NCBI GenBank assembly: GCA_903928755.1 | Contig: CAIYSH010000350.1 | Coordinates: forward strand, 1-13,454 | Source: an uncultured Alphaproteobacteria bacterium | Lineage (GTDB): Bacteria > Pseudomonadota > Alphaproteobacteria > Caulobacterales > Caulobacteraceae | Length of the DNA stretch: 13,454 bases | Direction: 5' to 3' | The notes under the pieces: model-generated | Seen by the model: the letters and a program-made list of their open reading frames with translations, nothing else | Told to the model about the DNA's origin: nothing | Databases searched by the model: none | Program-made: the position numbers and the translations under genes | Shown: piece by piece, positions 1 through 8,121 of the stretch | Numbering within the stretch: position 1 is the first letter of the stretch | Layout: each line of letters starts with the position of its first letter

Positions 1-152
1 CGGGCGCGGACCGCCGGATCATGAACCTTGTGATCGGTTCTGTCCGGTGGTGCCTTGATGGGGGCATCGGGGGCCGCCAGGGTGAACCCCGCCAGGCCGA
101 AGGAAAAGAGCACGGTCGCAACCGTCATTGCGCGCCGGGGCAGCCTGTTCAT
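1..152 (-). CDS. Exported protein of unknown function, N-terminal part only
   Basis: This reading frame enters on the minus strand and runs off the left edge of the window after 50 complete codons. I do not recognise the family. The N-terminus looks like a signal peptide: basic residues (R3, R6, R7), a hydrophobic stretch at about residues 9-25, and small residues around 26-30 (LAAPDA) where signal peptidase could cut. What follows is polar and rich in proline and charge. I chose the ATG at 152 because GGAG lies 6 nt upstream; the ATG at 158 in the same frame directly abuts that GGAG and is less likely. It lies 86 nt downstream of ccmB on the same strand. In many alphaproteobacteria ccmC follows ccmB, but this N-terminus does not look like CcmC, a polytopic protein with no cleaved signal peptide. 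The gap is long enough that it may not belong to the ccm operon. Confidence 0.55.
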   Translation of the reverse strand, partial: MNRLPRRAMTVATVLFSFGLAGFTLAAPDAPIKAPPDRTDHKVHDPAVRA

Positions 153-238
153 TTGCATCTCCGAGACTCATTACACCCCCCACCTAAGCGCGTGGATCGG
201 GCGATTCTGTGTCACGGATTGAAATCCTGCCGAAACAC

Positions 239-904
239 TCAGGACAGGGCATTCCGGCAGGCTGCGGCCATGGCAATCGGACCAAGGGCCACGGCGGCGG
301 CGGTATAGGCGCACAGCAGGGCGAAGCCGGCATGCCAGGGCAGCCCGCCGGCAAAAGCATCCAGGGCCCCGCCCCCGAAGATTACCGGCGGCGTGAACAG
401 TGGCAGGACGATAACCGCCGTCAGCAGTCCGCCCCGACGGGCACCCAGGCTCAGGGCGGCACCTATCCCTCCGGCAAAGGCGAAGGCCAGGCCACCGATC
501 AGGGCACTGACCAGCACAAGGGGGGCAAGGGCAGGGCTGCCGCCCAGGGCAATAGCGGTAACCGGCGCGGCCAGGGCCAGGGGCAGGCCGGTCGCCAGCC
601 ACTGACCGAAGCATTTCACGGCACAGACAAACTCCAGCGGCAGGGGAGCAAGGGTCAGAAGGTCCAGGGCCCCGTCTTCAAAGTCGCGCTCGAACAACCG
701 GTCGAGGCCCAGCAGGGTGGCAAGGGCCAGGGTCACCCAGGCCACACCGGGGGCCACCGCCGCCAGCCGCGCCGGTTCCGGTCCCGAAGCCAGAGGCAGG
801 AGGGTTGCCGCCCCAAGATAGAAACCCGCCGAAACCAGGGGGCCACCCCCCCGGCCCCAGGCCAGGGCGGTCTCGCGCTTCAGCAGGATCCAGGCCCGGC
901 TCAT
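239..904 (-). CDS. ccmB: Haem exporter protein CcmB (cytochrome c maturation)
   Basis: CcmB is the integral membrane subunit of the CcmABCD complex, which drives release of holo-CcmE during covalent haem attachment to c-type cytochromes in the periplasm. The 221-residue product matches the usual length of about 220. It has six likely membrane segments (about residues 22-40, 46-66, 100-120, 127-150, 158-180 and 190-215). The conserved cytosolic loop after segment 2 is present: DRLFERDFEDGALDLL at 68-83, a hallmark of the family and the likely contact with CcmA. Its ATG overlaps the ccmA stop codon by 4 bp (ATGA at 904-901), so translation is probably coupled. No ccmC follows inside the window; the next minus-strand gene encodes a different exported protein. 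The identification is from family recognition and gene order, both of which agree. Confidence 0.93.
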   Translation of the reverse strand: MSRAWILLKRETALAWGRGGGPLVSAGFYLGAATLLPLASGPEPARLAAVAPGVAWVTLALATLLGLDRLFERDFEDGALDLLTLAPLPLEFVCAVKCFGQWLATGLPLALAAPVTAIALGGSPALAPLVLVSALIGGLAFAFAGGIGAALSLGARRGGLLTAVIVLPLFTPPVIFGGGALDAFAGGLPWHAGFALLCAYTAAAVALGPIAMAAACRNALS

Positions 905-1503
905 GGGGCGATCTCGAGGGCAAGGGCGGGCACGGGCAGGGGGTCATGAATCGCAGCGATGATCATGCCGCCTGTTTTCAGATGCTCGGCCATGATCTCA
1001 CCGAACCGTGTCCGCCAGACGCCATCCAGCGGACTGAGGGGCTCATCCAGCAGCCAGAGGGCACGAGGCGCTGCCAGCAGACGGGCCAGAGCCAGACGCC
1101 GTTTCTGGCCGGCGGACAGCCTCCGGACTTCGAGATCCAGCAGGGTCCGGATTTCGAGACGGTCAACAGCCCTGGCCATGGCGTCCTGAGTTCCCCCGGA
1201 CCAGGTGATCCAGAAGTTCAGCTCATCGGCCGCCGATTGCCCGGCCTTCAGTCCATCCGCATGGCCCAGGAGGTGAATTTCCCGGCGCCGGGCCTCACCC
1301 GGATCAAGGGCGCCAAACGTGATGTCGCCCCGGGTCGGCTCCAGGAGGCCCGCGACCGCCCGCAGCAGGCTGGTTTTTCCCGAGCCGTTCCGGCCCGTCA
1401 GGGCACAGGCCTGACCCGCCTCGAGCCTGAGGTTCAGGCCCTGGAAAAGGCTCCGACCGCCCCTGCTGATGGCAAGGTCCCGGATCTCGAAACCAGAGAT
1501 CAT
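901..1503 (-). CDS. ccmA: Cytochrome c biogenesis ATP-binding export protein CcmA
   Basis: CcmA is the ABC-type ATPase that powers the CcmABCD haem-handling complex on the cytosolic face of the inner membrane. The 200-residue protein carries Walker A (GRNGSGKT, 37-44), the signature motif (LSAGQ, 129-133), Walker B (LWLLDEP, 149-155) and the switch histidine H186 in IIAAIHDPL. LSAGQ in place of LSGGQ is usual for CcmA. The frame stays open for 77 codons further upstream, but I placed the start at 1503 because GGAGG lies 8 nt before this ATG and the ABC domain begins here (MISGFEIRDL). The upstream extension has no family features. The gene is divergent from acnA across a 178-nt gap and is translationally coupled to ccmB by a 4-bp overlap. 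Confidence 0.93.
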   Translation of the reverse strand: MISGFEIRDLAISRGGRSLFQGLNLRLEAGQACALTGRNGSGKTSLLRAVAGLLEPTRGDITFGALDPGEARRREIHLLGHADGLKAGQSAADELNFWITWSGGTQDAMARAVDRLEIRTLLDLEVRRLSAGQKRRLALARLLAAPRALWLLDEPLSPLDGVWRTRFGEIMAEHLKTGGMIIAAIHDPLPVPALALEIAP

Positions 1504-1550
1504 GGTCTTAGCCTCCGGCTCGAATGGACGCGCCCCGCGCGAAAGGGTAT

Positions 1551-1619
1551 GACGCCCCCGGCCGGCGTCCCTTCGGGGGGTATTCGCGGCGCGGAAGCGA
1601 ACGCTGTGTGTCCGCTTCC
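1551..1619. promoter_or_regulatory. Inverted repeats in the ccmA/acnA divergent gap
   Basis: The 178-nt gap must hold the control regions of both ccmA and acnA. It contains three inverted repeats in a row: GACGCC/GGCGTC (1551-1556 and 1564-1569), a short CCC-TTCG-GGG hairpin (1569-1578), and GGAAGCG/CGCTTCC (1593-1599 and 1613-1619, 13-nt spacing). The last could be a dimeric regulator site or an acnA leader hairpin. I could not assign a convincing -35/-10 pair to either gene. The acnA ribosome binding site is GAGGAAGGA at 1664-1672, 9 nt before the ATG. Short inverted repeats are frequent in GC-rich DNA, so the regulatory reading is a guess. Confidence 0.25.
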
Positions 1620-1681
1620 TGAAGCGCGCGATCTCCGAGGCAGACGTTCTGCGGCCGTAAACAGAGGAAGGATTCCTGACA

Positions 1682-4369
<2,688 letters not shown>

Positions 4370-4477
4370 GTCCACACGACAGGGTCCCTGCGCCGATCCG
4401 GTGCCGGGGCCCCGTCAACACTGCCGCTCACAGCTTGTTGAACCCTGTTTTCCTGTAACTCCGGCAAAGTCCGCCCC

Positions 4478-5200
4478 ATGCGCGCCGCCCTCGTCGCAAG
4501 TCTGATCCTGGTTTTTGCGCCGGGCCTGGCCATGGCCAGATCACCTGTGCTTGTCGAGCTCTACACGGCGCAGGGTTGTGCCTCCTGCGTCGATGCAAAT
4601 GCGGCGCTCGAAAGGACAGCGGAGGCGCCGGACGTCCTGGCCCTGACCTTCCCGGTCGACTACTGGGACTATCTCGGCTGGACCGATACCTTCGCCAGGC
4701 CTGAATTCACGGCCCGTCAGAAGACCTTTGTCGCCAGGTTCGGGCTGCGGGAACCCTATACCCCCCAAGTCGTCATTGACGGCCGCTATCAGACCGGTGG
4801 CAAGCAGACAGAGAACATTGATGCCCTGATCTCCAAAGCGGCTTTGGCCGCACATGGAGCCCCCGACATCGCCTTCATCGGCAATCGGCGCCTGGATGTG
4901 GGACAGGGCACCGCCCCCAGGGGCGGGGCCGATGTCTGGCTGGCGGCCTATGAGGCCAGGCCCCAGGACGTGCTGGTCAAGAAGGGCGATAACAAGGGTC
5001 AGACCGTCACCCATATCAATGTGGTCCGCAGCCTTCAGCGGTTGGGAAGCTGGCGGGGACGTCCCACGGCCTACCGCCTGCCTGAAACCGAACCGGGCCT
5101 GTCACTGGCTGTCTTTGTCCAGGCTCCCCGGGGTGGCCGCATACTGGCCGTGGCCCGGAAGGTTGCAATCTCAAGAACTGCGGCGACGTCAGGTCAGTAG
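4478..5200 (+). CDS. Exported DUF1223 (thioredoxin-fold-like) protein
   Basis: The 240-residue product begins with a clear signal peptide (residues 1-20, ending GLAMA) and continues as a DUF1223 family protein. The core opens with VLVELYTAQGCASCVDANAAL, where C34 and C37 form a CxxC pair in the position of a thioredoxin active site. FPVDYWDYLGWTDTF and the following YTPQVVIDGR segment are also typical of DUF1223. The biochemical role of the family is not established; a periplasmic redox or metal-related role is plausible from the CxxC motif and from its place next to the iron-sulfur enzyme AcnA. I see no Shine-Dalgarno before the ATG. A weak TTGTTG (4435-4440) and TAACTC (4456-4461) pair would give a very short leader, but the 15-nt spacing is poor. 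Family assignment is confident, function is not. Confidence 0.88.
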   Translation: MRAALVASLILVFAPGLAMARSPVLVELYTAQGCASCVDANAALERTAEAPDVLALTFPVDYWDYLGWTDTFARPEFTARQKTFVARFGLREPYTPQVVIDGRYQTGGKQTENIDALISKAALAAHGAPDIAFIGNRRLDVGQGTAPRGGADVWLAAYEARPQDVLVKKGDNKGQTVTHINVVRSLQRLGSWRGRPTAYRLPETEPGLSLAVFVQAPRGGRILAVARKVAISRTAATSGQ

Positions 5201-5213
5201 CCAGACACGAAAA

Positions 5214-5247
5214 CGCCCACGCAACGGGGGGGAGAGTTGCGCGGGCG
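5214..5247. terminator. Strong hairpin after the DUF1223 gene, possible bidirectional terminator
   Basis: Arms 5214-5225 (CGCCCACGCAAC) and 5236-5247 (GTTGCGCGGGCG) pair over 12 positions with one mismatch, around a 10-nt G-rich loop. It starts 14 nt after the DUF1223 stop codon. On the plus strand no U-tract follows, so it could stabilise the mRNA 3' end or act with Rho. On the minus strand the stem is followed by TTTTCGTG, closer to an intrinsic terminator, although no minus-strand gene ends here. Confidence 0.55.
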
Positions 5248-5292
5248 CGATCGACTTGATCTGTATCGGCTGAACGGGCCCGCAATCCTGGT

Positions 5293-5321
5293 GGGGCTGG
5301 GGGGGCTGTTCAGGGTCCGGG
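5293..5321 (+). other. G-quadruplex motif in the gap before the DUF2794 gene
   Basis: Four runs of three or more G (5293-5296, 5299-5305, 5313-5315 and 5319-5321) are separated by loops of 2, 7 and 3 nt, which satisfies the canonical G3+N1-7 pattern on the plus strand. It lies in the 265-nt non-coding gap 5201-5465, about 145 nt before the DUF2794 start. I see no gene in that gap. The motif is a direct sequence observation; whether it folds or matters is unknown, and GC-rich genomes produce such motifs by chance. Confidence 0.4.
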
Positions 5322-5428
5322 ACCAACGTGGCTCCGTTCAACCGACAATGCCAATATGGAGACCACATCAGGCGGTGAAAGGTCCGAATTGAGGTCATTT
5401 CAGGGCGAAAATACCAGCCGTCCGGTAA

Positions 5429-5458
5429 TTGTCGCGGCGGCCATTCCTGGTCTAACCT
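5429..5458 (+). promoter_or_regulatory. Putative promoter of the DUF2794 gene (leaderless)
   Basis: TTGTCG at 5429-5434 resembles the Caulobacter housekeeping -35 (TTGACG-like). TAACCT at 5453-5458, within TCTAACCT, could be the -10, with an 18-nt spacer. The -10 match is weak. If it is used, transcription would start at about 5465, at the ATG (5466), giving an mRNA with no leader; this agrees with the absence of a Shine-Dalgarno. The call is inference. Confidence 0.3.
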
Positions 5459-5465
5459 CTCCCCA

Positions 5466-5801
5466 ATGGCTCTGGATCCAACTTCGCCCGCCCCCAGGGG
5501 GGCCTCCGTCTTTTTTGAGCGACGGGAGCTCAATCGCATTCTCCTGCTTTATGGCCGCATGGTCGCTGCGGGAGAATGGCGGGACTACGCCATCGACGCC
5601 CTTTCGGAGGCCTGCATCTTTTCTGTGTTTCGCAGGTCGGCCGAAGCGCCCGCCTATCGAATCGAAAAACGCCCGGCCCTGGCCAAGCGCCAGGGGGCCT
5701 GGGCGGTCATAGGCGAGGGCGGGATGGTGCTGAAGCGCGGCCAGGAGCTGGAGCAGGTGCTGACCGTCTTTGACAGCCGCCGGTTCCGGGTGGTCGATTG
5801 A
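5466..5801 (+). CDS. DUF2794 domain protein, function unknown
   Basis: The 111-residue product is a DUF2794 protein, a small soluble family I know from alphaproteobacteria. Family landmarks are visible: VFFERRELNRILLLYGRMVA (about 15-34) followed by GEWRDYAID, then FSVFRRSAEAPAYRIEKRP, and LAKRQGAWAVIGEGG with LKRGQELEQVL near the C-terminus. There is no signal peptide or membrane segment. The function is not known. The start lacks a Shine-Dalgarno (the upstream bases are CTCTCCCCA), and a possible promoter ends right before the ATG. A longer overlapping frame begins at 5356 but lacks the family sequence. The gene converges on the Bax-inhibitor-1 gene, with the terminator of that gene 9 nt past its own stop. 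Confidence 0.88.
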   Translation: MALDPTSPAPRGASVFFERRELNRILLLYGRMVAAGEWRDYAIDALSEACIFSVFRRSAEAPAYRIEKRPALAKRQGAWAVIGEGGMVLKRGQELEQVLTVFDSRRFRVVD

Positions 5802-5809
5802 CGGCCATG

Positions 5810-5838
5810 AAAAAGCCCCGGCAGTCGCCCGCCGGGGC
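5810..5838 (-). terminator. Intrinsic terminator of the Bax-inhibitor-1 gene
   Basis: Read on the minus strand, a perfect 8-bp stem GCCCCGGC/GCCGGGGC (5831-5838 and 5815-5822) with an 8-nt loop is followed by TTTTT (5814-5810). It begins 24 nt after the stop codon of the minus-strand membrane gene. This is the clearest Rho-independent terminator in the window. The same stem read on the plus strand follows the DUF2794 stop by 13 nt but lacks a U-tract, so it may work in both directions with unequal strength. Confidence 0.85.
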
Positions 5839-5862
5839 CTGAGTCCGTCAATCCCCGGGGAT

Positions 5863-6609
5863 CTAGCGCCGGTTGCCGAGGAAGCTCAGCAGGAACTGGA
5901 ACAGGTTGATGAAGTCCAGATAGAGGCTGAGGGCTCCGTAATTCGTGGCCACGCCCAGGGCGGCTTCGTTTCCACCCAGCTGATAGTAGGTCATCTTCAG
6001 CTTCTGGGTGTCATAGGCGATCAGGCCTGCGAAGATCAGAACCCCGACCAGGTTGATGATCAGGGCCATGGGACCGCTGTTCATGAACATGTTGATCAGG
6101 CTGGCACCGATCAGACCCCAGAGTCCCATGATCAGGAAGCTGCCAAATCCGGTCAGATCCTTCTTGGTGGTGTAGCCCACCAGGGACAGGCCGCCAAAGG
6201 CTGTGGCCGTCAGCAGGAAGGTCGTGCCGATGGATTCACCTGTATAGACGATGGTCACCACGCCCAGCGAAGCCCCGATCAGGCTGACGATCGACCAGTA
6301 GACCAGACCTGCAGTGCGGGGCGTTGCATTGCGGATGCCGAACCCGGCAAACAGGATCACCGCCAGGGGTGCGAAGGCGATGATCATGCCCAGCAGGCTG
6401 TAGCCAACGCGGTTATTGGCCACGGTGAACATCAGGTCACGAACCGGTGGATAGGTACCCGTGATATAGGCAAGGGTGGCGGACAGAAGCAGTCCCAGCG
6501 CCACCTTGTTGTAAACGCCGAGCATGAACTTGCGCAGACCGACGTCCATCGACATGTCGGCGGTGCCCGAAACTTCGGGGCGTGCAATGCCGCGGTTGAA
6601 GTCGCTCAT
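5863..6609 (-). CDS. Bax inhibitor-1 / YccA-YbhL family membrane protein
   Basis: The 248-residue product belongs to the Bax inhibitor-1 (TMBIM, UPF0005) family of seven-helix inner-membrane proteins. Hydrophobic segments lie at about 30-50, 70-92, 100-121, 128-146, 155-175, 180-199 and 224-244. The C-terminus GALSLYLDFINLFQFLL is typical. D200 (LIAYDTQ) and D232 (YLDFINLF) correspond to the aspartate pair proposed as a pH sensor for calcium leak in Bacillus YetJ. In bacteria the role is uncertain: relatives include YccA, a modulator of the FtsH protease, and YbhL. I placed the start at 6609 (MSDFNRG); the frame stays open for 28 more codons, but that part is not typical of the family and crosses the predicted promoter. 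The Shine-Dalgarno is weak. It is divergent from thpR and has its own terminator. Confidence 0.9.
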   Translation of the reverse strand: MSDFNRGIARPEVSGTADMSMDVGLRKFMLGVYNKVALGLLLSATLAYITGTYPPVRDLMFTVANNRVGYSLLGMIIAFAPLAVILFAGFGIRNATPRTAGLVYWSIVSLIGASLGVVTIVYTGESIGTTFLLTATAFGGLSLVGYTTKKDLTGFGSFLIMGLWGLIGASLINMFMNSGPMALIINLVGVLIFAGLIAYDTQKLKMTYYQLGGNEAALGVATNYGALSLYLDFINLFQFLLSFLGNRR

Positions 6610-6655
6610 GTGAGCCTGGCCCTTGAATGAAACGCCCCCATTGGGCGCAGCTTTC

Positions 6656-6684
6656 AATATCGGCTCCCAATGCGGGTTTCGCAA
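6656..6684 (-). promoter_or_regulatory. Putative promoter of the Bax-inhibitor-1 gene
   Basis: On the minus strand TTGCGA (6684-6679) and GATATT (6661-6656) are separated by exactly 17 nt, each matching 4 of 6 consensus bases. Transcription would start at about 6649, giving a leader of about 40 nt. The segment 6623-6657, overlapping the -10 and start region, can form an imperfect hairpin (TTGAA and CGCCC arms). Confidence 0.4.
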
Positions 6685-6714
6685 GGTCTCCACCCATCAG
6701 GGGTCCACAAGATT

Positions 6715-6743
6715 TTGCGAAGTCTGCAGGCCTGACCTAATCT
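6715..6743 (+). promoter_or_regulatory. Putative promoter of thpR (leaderless)
   Basis: TTGCGA at 6715-6720 and TAATCT at 6738-6743 are separated by exactly 17 nt. The expected start of transcription, 7 nt after the -10, is 6750, the A of the thpR ATG. There is no Shine-Dalgarno (TCTGGGCCC precedes the ATG), which fits a leaderless mRNA. The -10 matches only 3 of 6 consensus bases, so the call rests on spacing and context. Confidence 0.38.
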
Positions 6744-6749
6744 GGGCCC

Positions 6750-7283
6750 ATGATCCGCCTCTTTGCTGCCCTTTCCATTCCGCCTGGGATTTCCGAAGGC
6801 CTGATCCGCCGCCAGTCCGGCCTGCACGAGGCGCGGTGGCGGCCCGCCGAGGCCTTTCACATCACCCTGAGGTTCTTTGGCGACATACCCGAAACCGCAG
6901 CGGCGGATCTGGATCTGGAGCTGTCCAGGATCGCCTTCCGCCCCCTCGATCTGGAGCTCAAGGGGGTAGGGGCCTTTGGCGAGGGCGCGGACATTCACGC
7001 CGTATGGGCCGGGGTTGCGGACCATCCCGGTCTCACCAGGCTGCACAGGGCCTGCGAAAGTGCCGCCCGCAGGGCTGGCCTCGCGCCCGATGGCCGCAGG
7101 TATCGGCCCCATGTCACCCTGGCATATCTGCGGCGGGCAGATCCGGCGGATGTCGCCCACTGGATCGCGGCAAATGACCTGCTGAATTCCCCGGCCTTCC
7201 GGGCGGAAGGTTTCGGCCTCTATTCGTCCTGGCAGACCCAGGAAGGATCCCGCTATCGCCTCGAGCGTGCCTATCCTATCTAG
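6750..7283 (+). CDS. thpR: RNA 2',3'-cyclic phosphodiesterase ThpR (2H family)
   Basis: ThpR hydrolyses RNA 2',3'-cyclic phosphate ends to 2'-phosphates and was first described as a 2'-5' RNA ligase (LigT). The 177-residue length equals that of typical members. The two catalytic HxTx motifs of the 2H phosphoesterase fold are present: H37-I-T-L, followed by RFFG, and H121-V-T-L, preceded by RYRP and followed by AYL. The N-terminus MIRLFAALSIP is characteristic. It is a cytosolic enzyme whose physiological substrate is still unclear. It reads divergently from the Bax-inhibitor-1 gene and is followed by uppP with a 20-nt gap, so the two are probably one transcript. The start has no Shine-Dalgarno and may be leaderless. 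Confidence 0.93.
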   Translation: MIRLFAALSIPPGISEGLIRRQSGLHEARWRPAEAFHITLRFFGDIPETAAADLDLELSRIAFRPLDLELKGVGAFGEGADIHAVWAGVADHPGLTRLHRACESAARRAGLAPDGRRYRPHVTLAYLRRADPADVAHWIAANDLLNSPAFRAEGFGLYSSWQTQEGSRYRLERAYPI

Positions 7284-7303
7284 GGCGTTTTAGGGAGCGG
7301 GCC

Positions 7304-8107
7304 ATGTCCGACTGGATCAGTGCTGTCATCCTCGGCATCGTCGAGGGTCTGACCGAATTCATTCCCGTGTCTTCGACCGGGCACCTGCTCCTGACCAAGA
7401 TGATGCTGGGCCTGCCAGACGGCTTCTGGGACACCTTTACGGTGCTCATCCAGCCAGGCGCCATCCTCGCCATGGTGGCCCTCTATTTCGGCCGGCTGTG
7501 GGCGGTGGTTCTTGCCCTGCCATCGCAGCCGGAGGCGCGCCGCTTCGTCGCCTCTGTCCTGATCGCCTTCCTGCCAGGTGCCGTGGCAGGCGTCCTGCTG
7601 CACGACGTCATCAAGGGCATACTGTTCGAGAGCCCGCGCCTGATCTGCTGGTCCCTGATGATTGGTGGGCTTGTCCTTCTGGCCGTGGACCGCTGGGCCC
7701 CGCCGCCCCGGGACACCGACGCCATGAACCTGCCCTGGCTGACCGCCCTGCTGGTCGGGGCCGCCCAGACCCTGGCCCTGATCCCGGGGGTCTCGCGGTC
7801 AGGCGGCACCATTGTTGCCTCCATGCTGCTGAGGGTGGAAAAGCGGGCGGCGGCGGAATTTTCCTTCTTCCTGGCCATTCCGACCATGGCCGGGGCCTTT
7901 GCCCTGGATCTCTGGAAAAACCGCCATGCCCTGAATACCGATCAGGCCGGGCTCATCGCCCTTGGCTTCGCCGTCAGCTTCGTGGTCGGGTATATCGTCG
8001 TCAGGAAGACCCTGGACTTCGTCTCGGCCCGCGGCTTCGCGCCTTTTGCCTGGTGGCGGATCGCGGTGGGGGCGGCGGGCCTGATCTGGCTGACCACCCA
8101 TACCTGA
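7304..8107 (+). CDS. uppP: Undecaprenyl-diphosphatase UppP (BacA)
   Basis: UppP dephosphorylates undecaprenyl diphosphate to undecaprenyl phosphate at the outer face of the inner membrane. This recycles the lipid carrier for peptidoglycan and surface polysaccharides, and overexpression of the family gives bacitracin resistance. The 267-residue polytopic protein shows the family motifs: GIVEGLTEFIPVSSTGHL near the N-terminus, with E14, E18 and H27 as the expected catalytic residues, and PGVSRSGGT at 161-169 with R165. Ribosome binding site AGGGAG lies 6 nt before the ATG. It follows thpR by 20 nt. Its stop codon lies inside an inverted repeat shared with the convergent gene downstream. Confidence 0.96.
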   Translation: MSDWISAVILGIVEGLTEFIPVSSTGHLLLTKMMLGLPDGFWDTFTVLIQPGAILAMVALYFGRLWAVVLALPSQPEARRFVASVLIAFLPGAVAGVLLHDVIKGILFESPRLICWSLMIGGLVLLAVDRWAPPPRDTDAMNLPWLTALLVGAAQTLALIPGVSRSGGTIVASMLLRVEKRAAAEFSFFLAIPTMAGAFALDLWKNRHALNTDQAGLIALGFAVSFVVGYIVVRKTLDFVSARGFAPFAWWRIAVGAAGLIWLTTHT

Positions 8108-8121
8108 CCCGGGCTGTCAGG
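8103..8121. terminator. Inverted repeat holding two convergent stop codons
   Basis: CCTGAC (8103-8108) and GTCAGG (8116-8121) form a perfect 6-bp stem around CCGGGCT. The stem contains both the uppP stop (TGA, 8105-8107) and the stop of the minus-strand gene (8119-8117). Only 9 nt separate the two coding regions. It could be a compact bidirectional transcript end, but there is no U-tract and the stem is short. Confidence 0.35.

Noticed and set aside
4435..4461. Promoter for the DUF1223 gene (TTGTTG and TAACTC)
   Set aside because: The spacing is 15 nt and both hexamers are weak; read-through from acnA is equally possible.
5356..5712. A 118-codon plus-strand frame overlapping the DUF2794 gene
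   Set aside because: The frame starting at 5466 carries the conserved DUF2794 sequence; the overlapping one gives proline- and serine-rich sequence without a family.
5770..6630. A 286-codon plus-strand open frame opposite the Bax-inhibitor-1 gene
   Set aside because: The minus-strand product has seven clear helices and the family C-terminus; this frame gives glutamine- and histidine-rich sequence typical of an antisense shadow.
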